38,957 nt of DNA. It comes from Chloroflexota bacterium (GTDB taxonomy: Bacteria > Chloroflexota > UBA6077 > CF-72). The DNA is taken from NCBI GenBank assembly GCA_019247515.1, contig JAFAOS010000542.1:1-38957 (forward strand). The letters run 5' to 3'. Of this stretch, positions 15,888-24,265 are shown piece by piece (within the stretch, counting starts at the first letter, position 1; each line of letters opens with the position of its first letter). Made by a program: the position numbers and the translations under genes. The notes below the pieces were generated by a model that was given only the letters and a program-made list of their open reading frames with translations, was not told the origin of the DNA and did not search any database.

Positions 15888-16952
15888 GTGCCGCTGCCAG
15901 TGGTGGCCCTCGAGGGCGACCCGTTTCACCAGGGGCTCCAGCACGGGACCGCCCTGCGCGACCAGATCGCGCACAACCTCGCCGTCTACTACGACCGCTT
16001 CCTGAGCGAAGGCCACCTCGAAGCGCCTGAGGTGCGGCGGCGCGCGGCCCACTTTCTGCCGCTGCTGGAAGCCTATCCGGACTATTTCGACGCCATGCGC
16101 GGCATCGCCGAAAGCTCGGGCCAGGCACTGATCGACGTGGTCATGCTCAACGTGCGCTACGAGCTGCTCTACTACCAGTACAGCGTGCTGCCGGTCGGCG
16201 GACCAGACGGCTGCACCTCGTTCGCGCTGCTGCCGGATTCGACCACCAGCGGCCACGTGCTGATCGGCGAGAACTGGGACTGGATCCCCGAGGTGCAGGG
16301 CGCGGTACTGCGTACACCCGACACCTTGAGCTTTACCGAAGCAGGCATCGTCGGCGGCAAGATCGGCCTGAACAGTGCCGGCCTCGGGCTGGCGGTCAAC
16401 GGACTGCTGTCCACGTCGGACGACTGGTCGCAGCTGGTCGCGCCCTTTCATATTCGGTGTCAGGACATCCTGGGCTCGCGCACGCTGGAAGAGGCGGCGC
16501 GGGTCATCACGGGCACACGCCGGGCGTGCTCGACCAACTTCGTGCTGGCGCAGACGCCAGATCGGGCCGTGGATATCGAGGCCGCGCCGGGCACCAGTTG
16601 CAGCTTTGGGCCCTCGAACGGAGCGCTGGCGCACACCAATCACTTTCTCGAACCGGAGCATCTGGGCATTGACGAGCCCGCCAGCGAGCGGCGGCCGCAT
16701 TCCTACACGCGGTTAGCGCGCATGCAGGCACTACTGGACGCCCGTCCGCCGCTGGGCGTCGAGGAGGTGCAGGCGATCCTGCGCGACCACGACAACTTTC
16801 CCGACAGCATCTGCCGCCACGTGCATCCGGACGACCCGCCCGAAGAGGCATGCGTGACGGTTGTTTCGGCGGTGATGGACCTGAACGAGCGCACGCTGTG
16901 GCTGAGCGACGGGCCGCCGTGCGGCCACGCGTATGAGCTTTTCCACCTCTAA
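15888..16952 (+). CDS. C45 family autoproteolytic acyltransferase/hydrolase (Ntn hydrolase)
   Basis: A 354-residue protein starting at GTG. It resembles the peptidase C45 family, relatives of isopenicillin-N acyltransferase. These are Ntn hydrolases that cleave themselves to expose a nucleophilic cysteine. The cleavage site is GPDGCTSF, with Cys109 as the expected new N-terminus. The conserved IGENWDW stretch follows, together with VNGL and ALAHTNHFL segments of the Ntn core. Members hydrolyse or transfer acyl groups from amides. No signal peptide is visible, and the substrate is unknown. The gene is single, 59 bases after the fibronectin-type gene. Confidence 0.88.
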   Translation: MPLPVVALEGDPFHQGLQHGTALRDQIAHNLAVYYDRFLSEGHLEAPEVRRRAAHFLPLLEAYPDYFDAMRGIAESSGQALIDVVMLNVRYELLYYQYSVLPVGGPDGCTSFALLPDSTTSGHVLIGENWDWIPEVQGAVLRTPDTLSFTEAGIVGGKIGLNSAGLGLAVNGLLSTSDDWSQLVAPFHIRCQDILGSRTLEEAARVITGTRRACSTNFVLAQTPDRAVDIEAAPGTSCSFGPSNGALAHTNHFLEPEHLGIDEPASERRPHSYTRLARMQALLDARPPLGVEEVQAILRDHDNFPDSICRHVHPDDPPEEACVTVVSAVMDLNERTLWLSDGPPCGHAYELFHL

Positions 16953-17047
16953 GAACTCAGAAGTCAGCCGCTGCACGAGCCGATGCCGAAGGCCAGGGGG
17001 CCCAAAGGCATAGACTGTCGGCGAATCATCGCCAGTACGTGAGGCAC

Positions 17048-17053
17048 GGAGGT
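17048..17053 (+). promoter_or_regulatory. Ribosome-binding site deciding the gnd start
   Basis: GGAGGT lies 12 bases before the ATG at 17066. It supports that ATG over the in-frame GTG at 17039, whose extra nine residues precede the Rossmann-fold start. Confidence 0.6.
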
Positions 17054-17065
17054 CTGATTCTGACT

Positions 17066-18001
17066 ATGCAACTTGGCTTCGTTGGCCTCGGCCGCATGGG
17101 CGGCAATATGGTGCACCGCCTCGCGCGCGGCGGCCACGAGGTCGTCGCGTTCAATCGCAGCCCGGCACCCGTGCAGGAAGCCGTCAAGCACGGCGCCATC
17201 GGGGCCGCCTCCCTCCAGGACCTCGTCGACAAGGTCAAGGCGCCGCGCGTGATCTGGCTCATGCTGCCCGCCGGCGGCGTCACCGACCAGTACCTCAATC
17301 AGCTCATGGACATCTGTCAGCCGGGCGACCTGTTCGTCGACGGCGGCAACTCGAAGTGGAAAGACACCAAAGCCCGCGCCGAGCGCATCAAGGCCCGCGG
17401 CTTCGAGTTCGTCGACTGCGGCACCAGCGGCGGCATCTGGGGCCTGCAGGTCGGCTACTCGATCATGGCCGGCGGCTCACCCGAAGCCTTCAAGCGCGTC
17501 GAGCCGGCGGTAAAGACGCTTGCCCCTGAGGACGGCTACGGCCTGGTCGGGCCTAACGGCGCCGGCCACTTCGTCAAGATGGTCCACAACGGCATCGAGT
17601 ACGGCATGATGCAGGCCTTTGCCGAAGGCTTCCAGGTGCTCGAAAACTCGGAGTATCCGGTGGACCTGCAGCAGATCGGCAAGATCTGGCAGCACGGCAG
17701 CGTCGTCCGCTCGTGGCTGCTCGACCTGGCGGTGAGCGCCTTCGAAAAGGACCCCAGGCTCGACAAGCTCGAAGGCTGGGTCGACGATTCGGGCGAAGGC
17801 CGCTGGACGATCGAGGCGGCGATCGACGAGGACGTCCCTGCCCCGGTCATCACCATGTCGCTGTTCAGCCGCTTCTACTCGCGCGACCGCAATTCGTTCT
17901 CGTGGCGGGTGCTCGCCGCGCTGCGCAACGAGTTCGGCGGCCATGCGGTGCGGGTTGACGGCCAGGAGACTGGCGTGCGGTCTGCACCTCTGTCCAGTTG
18001 A
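17066..18001 (+). CDS. gnd: 6-phosphogluconate dehydrogenase, decarboxylating (short YqeC/GndA type)
   Basis: A 311-residue enzyme converting 6-phosphogluconate to ribulose 5-phosphate with reduction of NAD(P) and release of CO2. The Rossmann motif GFVGLGRMGGNM is at residues 4-15. The substrate-binding DCGTSGG and catalytic KMVHNGIEYGMMQ segments are both intact. The length is that of the short, roughly 300-residue class rather than the 470-residue classical Gnd. The ATG at 17066 is chosen from the GGAGGT site and the position of the Rossmann fold. It is followed after 10 bases by zwf, so the two NADPH-forming steps of the oxidative pentose phosphate pathway are co-transcribed. No 6-phosphogluconolactonase gene is in the window. 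Confidence 0.96.
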   Translation: MQLGFVGLGRMGGNMVHRLARGGHEVVAFNRSPAPVQEAVKHGAIGAASLQDLVDKVKAPRVIWLMLPAGGVTDQYLNQLMDICQPGDLFVDGGNSKWKDTKARAERIKARGFEFVDCGTSGGIWGLQVGYSIMAGGSPEAFKRVEPAVKTLAPEDGYGLVGPNGAGHFVKMVHNGIEYGMMQAFAEGFQVLENSEYPVDLQQIGKIWQHGSVVRSWLLDLAVSAFEKDPRLDKLEGWVDDSGEGRWTIEAAIDEDVPAPVITMSLFSRFYSRDRNSFSWRVLAALRNEFGGHAVRVDGQETGVRSAPLSS

Positions 18002-18011
18002 GCACGTACCT

Positions 18012-19556
18012 ATGGCACTCGACGTCTCCGTCAGCACGCGCGACGGCGAAGTCGTGGCGACGACCACACAACGCCCAGCGCCACCCTGCGTCCTGATCAT
18101 CTTCGGCGCCTCTGGCGACCTCACCCACCGCAAGCTGATCCCCGCGGTTTTCGACCTGTTCCAGGCGGGACTGCTCTCCAAGCACTTTGCCGTGCTCGGC
18201 TTCTCGCGCTCAGCGCTGACCGACGACGACTTCCGACGGACTGCTCGAGACGGGCTCGAGCACTACGGCAGCGTCGTCTCCGAACAGCTGTGGGACGAGT
18301 TCAAGTCGTCCCTGCACTACATGTCGGGCCAGTTCGACGACCCGTCCAGCTACCAGATGCTGCGCGAGCGCCTCGAGCGGATCGACGCAGCCCACGGCAC
18401 CCAGGGGAACCGCATCTTCTATATGGCCACGCCACCCGAGCTCTTCCAGACCATTACCGCGCAGCTCGGCGAGGCGGGTCTGAATCAGCGCCGCGACGAA
18501 AACAGCTTCTGCCGGCTGGTCATCGAAAAGCCCTTTGGTGTCGACCTCGGCTCGGCGCGGGAGCTGAATGGCTCGGTCCAGTCGGTCTTTCGCGAATCGC
18601 AGGTCTATCGCATCGACCATTACCTCGGGAAGGAAACCGTTCAGAACATCCTGGCCTTCCGGCTGGCCAACGGCATCTTCGAGCCAATCTGGAACCGCAA
18701 CTTCATCGACCACGTGCAGCTCACCGTCGCGGAAACCGTGGGCGTCGAGCGGCGCGGCGGCTACTACGACGAGATCGGCGCGTTCCGCGACGTCGTCGAG
18801 AACCACATGCTCCAGCTACTGTCGATTGTGGCGATGGAGCCGCCAGTCGTCTTTGAAGCCGAGCCGGTCCGCGACGAAAAGCTCAAAGTGCTGAAGGCGC
18901 TGCGGCGCATCCCGCCCGAGCAGACCGGCGAGTTCACGTTACGCGGGCAGTACACCGCGGGCAAATTGAGCGGCATTCCGGTTGCCAGCTATCGGGGTGA
19001 GGAAAAGGTGGCCCCCGACTCGTGGACCGAGACGTTCGTGATCATGCGCCTGCAGATCGACAACTGGCGCTGGGCGGGCACGCCGTTCTACTTGCGGCAC
19101 GGCAAGCGGCTGCCCAGGCGAGCGACGGAGATCGCCATCCAGTTCAAGCGCGCGCCGCAAATGTTCTTCCCGGGTGAGGAGCGGCTCGAGCCGAACGTCC
19201 TGGCCATGCGCATTCAGCCAGACGAGGGCATCGCGCTGCGGTTCGGCGCCAAGATCCCGGGCCCAACGATGCAGCTGCAGGAAGTCGACATGAACTTCCA
19301 GTACGGCTCGTCATTCGGCGAAAGCGCGACCCAGTCCGACGCGTACGAGCGCCTGCTGCTCGACGCGATGCTCGGCGATCGCACCCTCTTCACCCGCGCC
19401 GACGAGGTCGAGCAGGCGTGGGCCTGGGCCGAGGACATCCAGGAGGGCTGGGCCCAGCATCCGAACAACGTCCACTTCTATCAAGCCGGCAGCTGGGGTC
19501 CCGCCTGGGCCGACGCCTTCATCGAACGCGACGGCCGACAGTGGAGACGTATGTAA
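18012..19556 (+). CDS. zwf: Glucose-6-phosphate 1-dehydrogenase
   Basis: A 514-residue enzyme that oxidises glucose 6-phosphate to 6-phosphogluconolactone with NADP reduction. The coenzyme motif FGASGDLTHRK is at residues 31-41. The active-site signature RIDHYLGKE is at 200-208, with His203 and Lys207 as expected. EKPFG and the C-terminal GDRTLF segment are also present. Length matches the family (480-520). The ATG lies 10 bases after the gnd stop, and the open frame upstream of it runs inside gnd. The N-terminal 20 residues are a poorly conserved leader. Confidence 0.97.
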   Translation: MALDVSVSTRDGEVVATTTQRPAPPCVLIIFGASGDLTHRKLIPAVFDLFQAGLLSKHFAVLGFSRSALTDDDFRRTARDGLEHYGSVVSEQLWDEFKSSLHYMSGQFDDPSSYQMLRERLERIDAAHGTQGNRIFYMATPPELFQTITAQLGEAGLNQRRDENSFCRLVIEKPFGVDLGSARELNGSVQSVFRESQVYRIDHYLGKETVQNILAFRLANGIFEPIWNRNFIDHVQLTVAETVGVERRGGYYDEIGAFRDVVENHMLQLLSIVAMEPPVVFEAEPVRDEKLKVLKALRRIPPEQTGEFTLRGQYTAGKLSGIPVASYRGEEKVAPDSWTETFVIMRLQIDNWRWAGTPFYLRHGKRLPRRATEIAIQFKRAPQMFFPGEERLEPNVLAMRIQPDEGIALRFGAKIPGPTMQLQEVDMNFQYGSSFGESATQSDAYERLLLDAMLGDRTLFTRADEVEQAWAWAEDIQEGWAQHPNNVHFYQAGSWGPAWADAFIERDGRQWRRM

Positions 19557-19577
19557 GCCGCGCCAACAACTTCTGTG

Positions 19578-19675
19578 CTCCCTCTCCCTCTGGGAGAGGG
19601 CCGGGGTGAGGGCCACTGATCAGGCTCCGTAGCCCTCACCCGCGCTTCGCGCGACCTCTCCCAGAGGGAGAGGTG
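19578..19675. repeat. Inverted pair of CTCTCCCAGAGGGAGAG-family repeats
   Basis: The first arm (about 19578-19612) reads CCCTCTCCCTCTGGGAGAGG, then CCGGGGTGAGGG. The second (about 19632-19675) is its reverse complement, with CCCTCACCC first and CTCTCCCAGAGGGAGAGG last. A small GCGC-TT-CGCGC hairpin is inserted in the second arm. The whole can fold into one long stem. It follows zwf and may terminate the gnd-zwf transcript. The same family is at 3181-3250. It looks like a MITE or REP-type element, without an open frame. Confidence 0.8.
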
Positions 19676-19737
19676 GTGGCAGAGCGGTCCAGATCTCCGG
19701 GCTTGCGACTGCGCAAAAAACTTGTTGTCCTAATCTT

Positions 19738-22080
19738 GTGGTGCGACACGGCGCGCGTGAGGCGATCGCTCGGGCGGCCAGCGAGCTGGCTACGGTGGCT
19801 CCCTTCTCGGAGCTGTCGCCGGTCGATCGGGCGCGGTTGGCGGCGGCGCTCCAGGAGGTCACCTTCTCGGCTGGACAGGTCATCTACGCCCAGGGGGCGC
19901 CCGCCGACGCGCTGTACATCCTGCGCGAGGGGGTTGTCGAGCGGCAGTCCAACGGCATCAGCCTGGAGGTCCTCCAGCCGCCGGCGGTCTTCGGCGACCT
20001 GGCGCTGCTACGCGACGAGGTGCGCGCCACCACGCTACGTGCCCAGACCGACGCCGTCCTGTGGCGCCTGCCCGGTGAGCGCTTCACGCGCCTGGCCCAG
20101 CGCACTCCAGCCATCGCCTCGTTCTTCGCCGCCAGCATGGGCAGCCACCTGGCGCTGCGGATGCAGGAAGTGGCGGAGCTGTCCCAGGAGTACGAGGGGA
20201 TGGCTCAGCACCTGTACTCAGGCCTGAGCGCTTCTCAACAGGAGACGCTCGAACGCGCGGCGCTGTTGCCGACACTCGATCCAGGCGTGCTCGGCGCCTC
20301 GGCCAGCACCTTGCCCCTGGCCGACGTCCTGCTCGACGGTCGCGCCCCGGCCTACCCGCCGGCGTTCAGGCGCTTCCTGGTGACGCAGATGGCCGATCGG
20401 CTCGGGCCACAACATGTCGCCGACACCCGCCGCGAGCTTGCCGCCCGCGCGCGCCAGTCGGGCGCTCGCGCCCTGGCCGTCCAGATTCTGCTCGAAGGCG
20501 ACCTGGTCCCCGAGGCAGTCGAGCTGGTGGATCGTGAGGTTGGTCACCTCGCACCCGACGACGCGGCGGCCCTGGTGCGCCTTCTTCCGCCGGATGCTCT
20601 CACTCAGTACCCGCATCTGCGGGAGGTGCAGGCGACGCCGACCGACGTCGCGCGCAGTCCTGAGCCCGCGCCCATCCGCCGACGATGGCCGCTCAGGCGG
20701 AAACCCACCGCAATTCTGATCTCGGCCGTCCTGCTGGTCGGCACCTGGCCCCTGCCACCGCCCGAGGGCCTCTCGGACCGCGGCTGGCACGCGCTGACGA
20801 CGCTGGTCGCCAGTTTGCCCCTGTTTGCCGTCGAAGCCATTCCCGACGGCATCATCGCCCTGTTGCTGGTGGCCGTGTGGGTCATTGGCGGGGTGACCAT
20901 GCCGCGTATCGCGCTCGGCGGCTTTGCGACGACGCAGTGGGCGCTGGTCGTCAGCACGCTGGCGGTGGGCGTGGCCATCGCATCCTCGGGGCTGCTGTAT
21001 CGCATGGCGCTGTGGGTGGTCGCCAACAGCCGAGGCGGGTACGCCGGGCAGGTCATCGGCCTGGGCCTGGCAGGCATGGTGGTTGGCCCAGCGGCACCGA
21101 ACGCCACCAGCCGCGTCGCCCTGGTAGCGCCCGCGGTCACCGAGCTGGTGGACGCGCTGAGCATGCGTCCGTACAGCCGCGCCGCCCTGGGGCTGGCCAT
21201 GATCGTTTTGATCGGTTTCGGCCAGGTTGTCGCCCTGTTTCTGACAAGCTCGACCACCTCGGTCCTGGTGTACGCGGTCTTGCCCGACGCCACGCGTGCC
21301 AGCGTGAGCTGGGGCTCCTGGGTGCTTCGCGCGCTGCCAACGCACATCGTGTTGTTCGGCCTGCTCGCGGCCTTCATTCTGTGGCGTTATCGCCCGCGTG
21401 AACGCGAGAGCGTCAGCTCGGGCACGCGCCTGGCGCTGCAACGCGAGTTGCTTGGACCGCCTTCGCGCCACGAGATGATCGCCATCGGCGTGACGATCTT
21501 CCTGCTGGTGGGGTTCAGCACACAGCCGCTCCATCATGTCGATCCGGCCTGGGTTGGCGTCATCGCCCTGGCCATCCTGGCCGCCACCGGCGTGCTGACC
21601 GGCGGCGGGCTCGGCGCGGTCAACTGGAGCTTTGCATTGCTCTCGGGCGTACTGACGAGCATGTCGGATGTGTTCAGCGATACGGGTCTCGACACCTGGC
21701 TGGCGGGCATCGCCACGGAACTGGTCGGCGGCCTGGCGAACTCGCCGGTCCTGTTCGTCGCCGCGCTGACTTTGCTGTGCTTTGGTTTGAGCCTGGTCAT
21801 GCGCTGGCAAGCCGCCGCGCCGCTGCTGACCATCTCGCTGGCGCCCGTCGGGCAGGGAGCGGGCATCGATCCGTGGGTCATCGGACTGATCGCGCTCATG
21901 GCGTGCAACGGCTTCTACCTGCCATATCAGAGCACGACCTACCTGGCCCTGTACCACGGCACGAACGGGCGGCTGTTCTCGCATCAGCAGGCGCGCCCGA
22001 CGGCGGTGGCCTACGGTGTCGTTACGCTTCTGGCGCTGTGCGCGAGCGTACCGTTCTGGCGGGCACTGGGATTGGTATAG
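19738..22080 (+). CDS. Cyclic-nucleotide-binding domain fused to a DASS/SLC13-like permease
   Basis: A 780-residue protein with a GTG start. Residues about 15-140 are a CRP/CAP-type cyclic-nucleotide-binding domain: FSELSPVDRARLAAAL, GQVIYAQGAPADALYILREG, then VFGDLALLRDEVRATTLRA. The last segment is the phosphate-binding cassette, with Asp in place of the usual Glu of FGE and the conserved Arg retained. Residues 140-315 are a soluble helical linker. From about 325 to the end there are some ten to twelve hydrophobic segments with the halves and re-entrant Ser/Thr-rich loops (PAAPNATSRVAL; LTSSTTSVLV) of divalent anion/sodium symporters. A direct cNMP-gated anion or carboxylate transporter is the natural reading, but substrate and ligand are inferred. 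Its 3' end overlaps the CDF gene by 59 bases, convergently. Confidence 0.85.
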   Translation: MVRHGAREAIARAASELATVAPFSELSPVDRARLAAALQEVTFSAGQVIYAQGAPADALYILREGVVERQSNGISLEVLQPPAVFGDLALLRDEVRATTLRAQTDAVLWRLPGERFTRLAQRTPAIASFFAASMGSHLALRMQEVAELSQEYEGMAQHLYSGLSASQQETLERAALLPTLDPGVLGASASTLPLADVLLDGRAPAYPPAFRRFLVTQMADRLGPQHVADTRRELAARARQSGARALAVQILLEGDLVPEAVELVDREVGHLAPDDAAALVRLLPPDALTQYPHLREVQATPTDVARSPEPAPIRRRWPLRRKPTAILISAVLLVGTWPLPPPEGLSDRGWHALTTLVASLPLFAVEAIPDGIIALLLVAVWVIGGVTMPRIALGGFATTQWALVVSTLAVGVAIASSGLLYRMALWVVANSRGGYAGQVIGLGLAGMVVGPAAPNATSRVALVAPAVTELVDALSMRPYSRAALGLAMIVLIGFGQVVALFLTSSTTSVLVYAVLPDATRASVSWGSWVLRALPTHIVLFGLLAAFILWRYRPRERESVSSGTRLALQRELLGPPSRHEMIAIGVTIFLLVGFSTQPLHHVDPAWVGVIALAILAATGVLTGGGLGAVNWSFALLSGVLTSMSDVFSDTGLDTWLAGIATELVGGLANSPVLFVAALTLLCFGLSLVMRWQAAAPLLTISLAPVGQGAGIDPWVIGLIALMACNGFYLPYQSTTYLALYHGTNGRLFSHQQARPTAVAYGVVTLLALCASVPFWRALGLV

Positions 22081-23002
22081 GGACGAAGCAGCGCGGATCG
22101 GCAACGCAGCAAGCGCCGTCGTCGGCGTGATCGGCGGCTTCGACCTGCAGGGTGATGTGTTCGATCCCGAAGCGGTCGCGCAGCATGCTGCGCAGGTCGT
22201 GCAGCACGTCTTCTGACGGCCGGCCGTTCGAACGCACGTGGCCGCTCATGGCGTCGAAGCCGCTGGTGATCGACCACAGGTGCAGGTCGTGGACCGATTC
22301 CACTCCTGGCTCGGCGCGCATGGCCGCTTCGATGGCCGGCATGTCCAGGTGGCGCGGCGTCGACTCGAGCAGGACGTCGACCACGCTCCGCAGCAGCACC
22401 AGCGCGCGGGGCAGCATCAGAATGCCAATCGCCGCCGAGATCAAGGCGTCGATCGGCGTCCAGCCGGTTTTCAGGATGACCAGCGCGGCGATGACCGTGC
22501 CGATAGACCCCAGCAGGTCGTTCACCACCTCGAGGAACGCCGCCTTGACGTTCAGGCTGTTGGCCGCTCCCTCGCGCAACAGGGCGGCCCCGAGCAGCGT
22601 GACCACAATGCCGCCCGCGGCGACGATGAGCATCGGCAGGGCGGCGATGTCGACCTCGGGTGTCTTCAGGCGCTGCCAGGCCGCATACAGGATCCAGAAG
22701 GACACCACGACGAGCAGCACGCTGTTGATGAGCGCGGCCAGAATCTCGGCCCGGTAGAAGCCGTACGTCTTGCCGGCGGTCGCAGGCCTGCGGGCGAAGC
22801 GGATCGCGCCGAGGGCCATGGCCAGGCCCAGCACGTCGCCCAGCATGTGGCCGCTGTCGGCCAGCAGCGCCAGCGAGCCCGTGAGGATGCCGCCGACGAC
22901 CTCGGCGACGAGGTAGGCGGCGGTGATGACCAGGACGAAGCTCAGCCGGCGTTCACTCGCCGCGGCTGAGCTCTCGTGTGTGGTAGGGCTGTGACTGTGC
23001 AT
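22022..23002 (-). CDS. Cation diffusion facilitator (CDF) metal exporter
   Basis: A 326-residue inner-membrane metal/proton antiporter with six hydrophobic helices and a C-terminal cytoplasmic domain. The helix-2 metal site LADSGHMLGDV supplies His52 and Asp56. The helix-5 site, normally HxxxD in CzcD-type zinc exporters, reads FLEVVNDLLGS, so Glu158 replaces His and Asp162 is kept. The short N-terminal HSHSPTTH is mildly His-containing. The start lies 50 bases inside the upstream GtrA gene. Its 3' end overlaps the convergent permease gene. The last 30 residues (ADHADDGACC...) carry a Cys-Cys pair and vary in the family. Zinc is the likeliest ion, but the altered site leaves this open. Confidence 0.93.
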   Translation of the reverse strand: MHSHSPTTHESSAAASERRLSFVLVITAAYLVAEVVGGILTGSLALLADSGHMLGDVLGLAMALGAIRFARRPATAGKTYGFYRAEILAALINSVLLVVVSFWILYAAWQRLKTPEVDIAALPMLIVAAGGIVVTLLGAALLREGAANSLNVKAAFLEVVNDLLGSIGTVIAALVILKTGWTPIDALISAAIGILMLPRALVLLRSVVDVLLESTPRHLDMPAIEAAMRAEPGVESVHDLHLWSITSGFDAMSGHVRSNGRPSEDVLHDLRSMLRDRFGIEHITLQVEAADHADDGACCVADPRCFVPIPIPVPARTVRSRTAPEA

Positions 23003-23405
23003 AGCCGGCCGGGCCTTTGGGCAAATTATGCTGCTCCCAGACCCACACGAAATTGGTTATCAGGCTCCAGGTGAAGGCGGCGGCCGTGCCAATGACGAAG
23101 GCGGCCACGTAGGCGACGCCCCCGAACAGGCTGAGCGCATTCAGCACCACCCAGTACACGATCAGCGCGCCGGCGGAGGCGCCGTGGTAGCGGACCAGGC
23201 GGGTCAAGTTCGGCCACGGGTAGCCGAAGACGAAGCGGTCGTTGACCAGAAACTTGCAGATGATGAGCACTTCGGCGGCAACGACCGTGGCCAGCGGCAA
23301 AGGCCACAGCAGCCCCTCGACGAGCCCGCGCAGCAGCGCAAGCTCGACCAGGCTGGCCAGCAGCCCCAGCAACACCCAACGCACCACCCGCCGCGGTTGC
23401 CACAT
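22953..23405 (-). CDS. GtrA-family membrane protein
   Basis: About 150 residues with four hydrophobic helices. The family signature KFLVNDRFVFG occurs after helix 2, and ITNFVWVWEQ ends the last helix. GtrA-type proteins are thought to help move lipid-linked sugars across the membrane in cell-surface glycan synthesis. The ATG at 23405 is chosen because helix 1 starts soon after it; the open frame beyond it runs through the palindrome at 23482-23499. The gene precedes and overlaps the CDF gene, an odd functional pairing that may be only compaction. The true C-terminus is hydrophilic. Confidence 0.88.
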   Translation of the reverse strand: MWQPRRVVRWVLLGLLASLVELALLRGLVEGLLWPLPLATVVAAEVLIICKFLVNDRFVFGYPWPNLTRLVRYHGASAGALIVYWVVLNALSLFGGVAYVAAFVIGTAAAFTWSLITNFVWVWEQHNLPKGPAGYAQSQPYHTRELSRGE

Positions 23406-23481
23406 TACGTTTAACCATGAGCATCGCACGCTAGCCCGCTGCTCGTCACCAGTTACGAGGCCGCGGTATCTCGCCCTGGGA

Positions 23482-23499
23482 CCAAGCCCGCGGGCTTGG
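23482..23499. repeat. Perfect 18-base palindrome CCAAGCCCGCGGGCTTGG
   Basis: A perfect inverted repeat with no loop, in the 239-base divergent gap between gtrA and the NfeD-like gene. It could be a dyad operator, a hairpin or a copy of a dispersed palindrome. No second copy was noticed in this window. Confidence 0.7.
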
Positions 23500-23589
23500 G
23501 ACAACTTAAAAAGCTCGTTGACTGCCGTTTACTTAGTAGAGCGAGCAGGAGCACGGCGCAACTTTCTGTTCATCGGGTGCGTCGCTTCA

Positions 23590-23618
23590 TTGACACCCTA
23601 CGGGACGAGGAGTACACC
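23590..23618 (+). promoter_or_regulatory. Possible sigma-70 promoter for the NfeD-flotillin operon
   Basis: A perfect TTGACA (23590-23595) is followed after 17 bases by TACACC (23613-23618), a weak -10 with three matches to TATAAT. It lies 27 bases before the ATG of the NfeD-like gene. The spacing is ideal but the -10 is poor. Confidence 0.35.
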
Positions 23619-23644
23619 ACCAACCACACCACATCGGACAGGCA

Positions 23645-24259
23645 ATGATGGAAACCTTTTTTCTCGCCTGTTTTGCTTTCGGACTGCTGTTCACCCTGCT
23701 TTCGCTGGTGCTCGGCTCGGTCCACGTCGGCGGGCATATCGGCCACGCGCCTGGGCACCACCTTGGCCATGCCGGCCACGCGGCGCACAGCAATGACTCA
23801 CCGGTGCCCCTGCTCAACGCCTCCTCGCTCGTGGGCGGACTGACCTGGTTCGGCGCCGCCGGCTACCTCCTCACCCGGCTCGGCGACTGGGCCCTGCCGG
23901 TGGCCATCCTGGGTGCGCTCGCCATCGGCGCCCTCGGCTGGTACCTCGTCGCCCGATTCCTGGGCCTGGTGCTCAAGGGCGAGGTCGAGATGGACCCCGC
24001 CGACTACCGCCTCGAGGGCACCGTCGGCCAGGTCAGCGTGGGCATCCCCGCCGGCGGGACCGGCGAGATTCTGTTTCAAAAGGCTGGCTCGACGCGAAGC
24101 GAAGCCGCGCGGGCATACGCGCCGAGCCGCACAATTCCGCGCGGCACCGAAGTGGTGATCACCAAGTACGCGGATGGCTTCGCCACCGTTCAACCCTGGG
24201 CTGAATTCCTGGCGGAGCGGGATTCATTGACCGCTCCCCTGGAGAAGAAAGAGGCTTAG
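23645..24259 (+). CDS. NfeD-like membrane protein with His-rich loop
   Basis: A 204-residue protein. A first membrane helix (residues about 4-26) is followed by a His-rich extracellular or periplasmic loop (HVGGHIGHAPGHHLGHAGHAAH, about 27-48, with nine histidines). Two or three more helices occupy about 60-110. The C-terminal cytoplasmic part (about 120-190) resembles an OB-fold as in NfeD proteins (YRLEGTVGQVSVGIPAGGTGEI). Two adjacent ATGs (23645 and 23648) are possible starts. It lies 6 bases before the flotillin gene, reproducing the YuaF-YuaG type pair. NfeD proteins cooperate with flotillins in membrane microdomains. The His-rich loop could bind metal (inference). Confidence 0.82.
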   Translation: MMETFFLACFAFGLLFTLLSLVLGSVHVGGHIGHAPGHHLGHAGHAAHSNDSPVPLLNASSLVGGLTWFGAAGYLLTRLGDWALPVAILGALAIGALGWYLVARFLGLVLKGEVEMDPADYRLEGTVGQVSVGIPAGGTGEILFQKAGSTRSEAARAYAPSRTIPRGTEVVITKYADGFATVQPWAEFLAERDSLTAPLEKKEA

Positions 24260-24265
24260 AAACGC

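Noticed and set aside
3274..16952. Beta-lactam biosynthesis link between the CefD-like and C45 (penicillin acyltransferase-like) proteins
   Set aside because: They are 11 kb apart and neither ACV synthetase nor isopenicillin-N synthase is present; both families are broad.
20218..22104. 628-codon open frame antisense to the cNMP-permease gene
   Set aside because: Its translation is low-complexity Arg/Gln/His-rich sequence with no family motif, typical of the shadow strand of a GC-rich gene.
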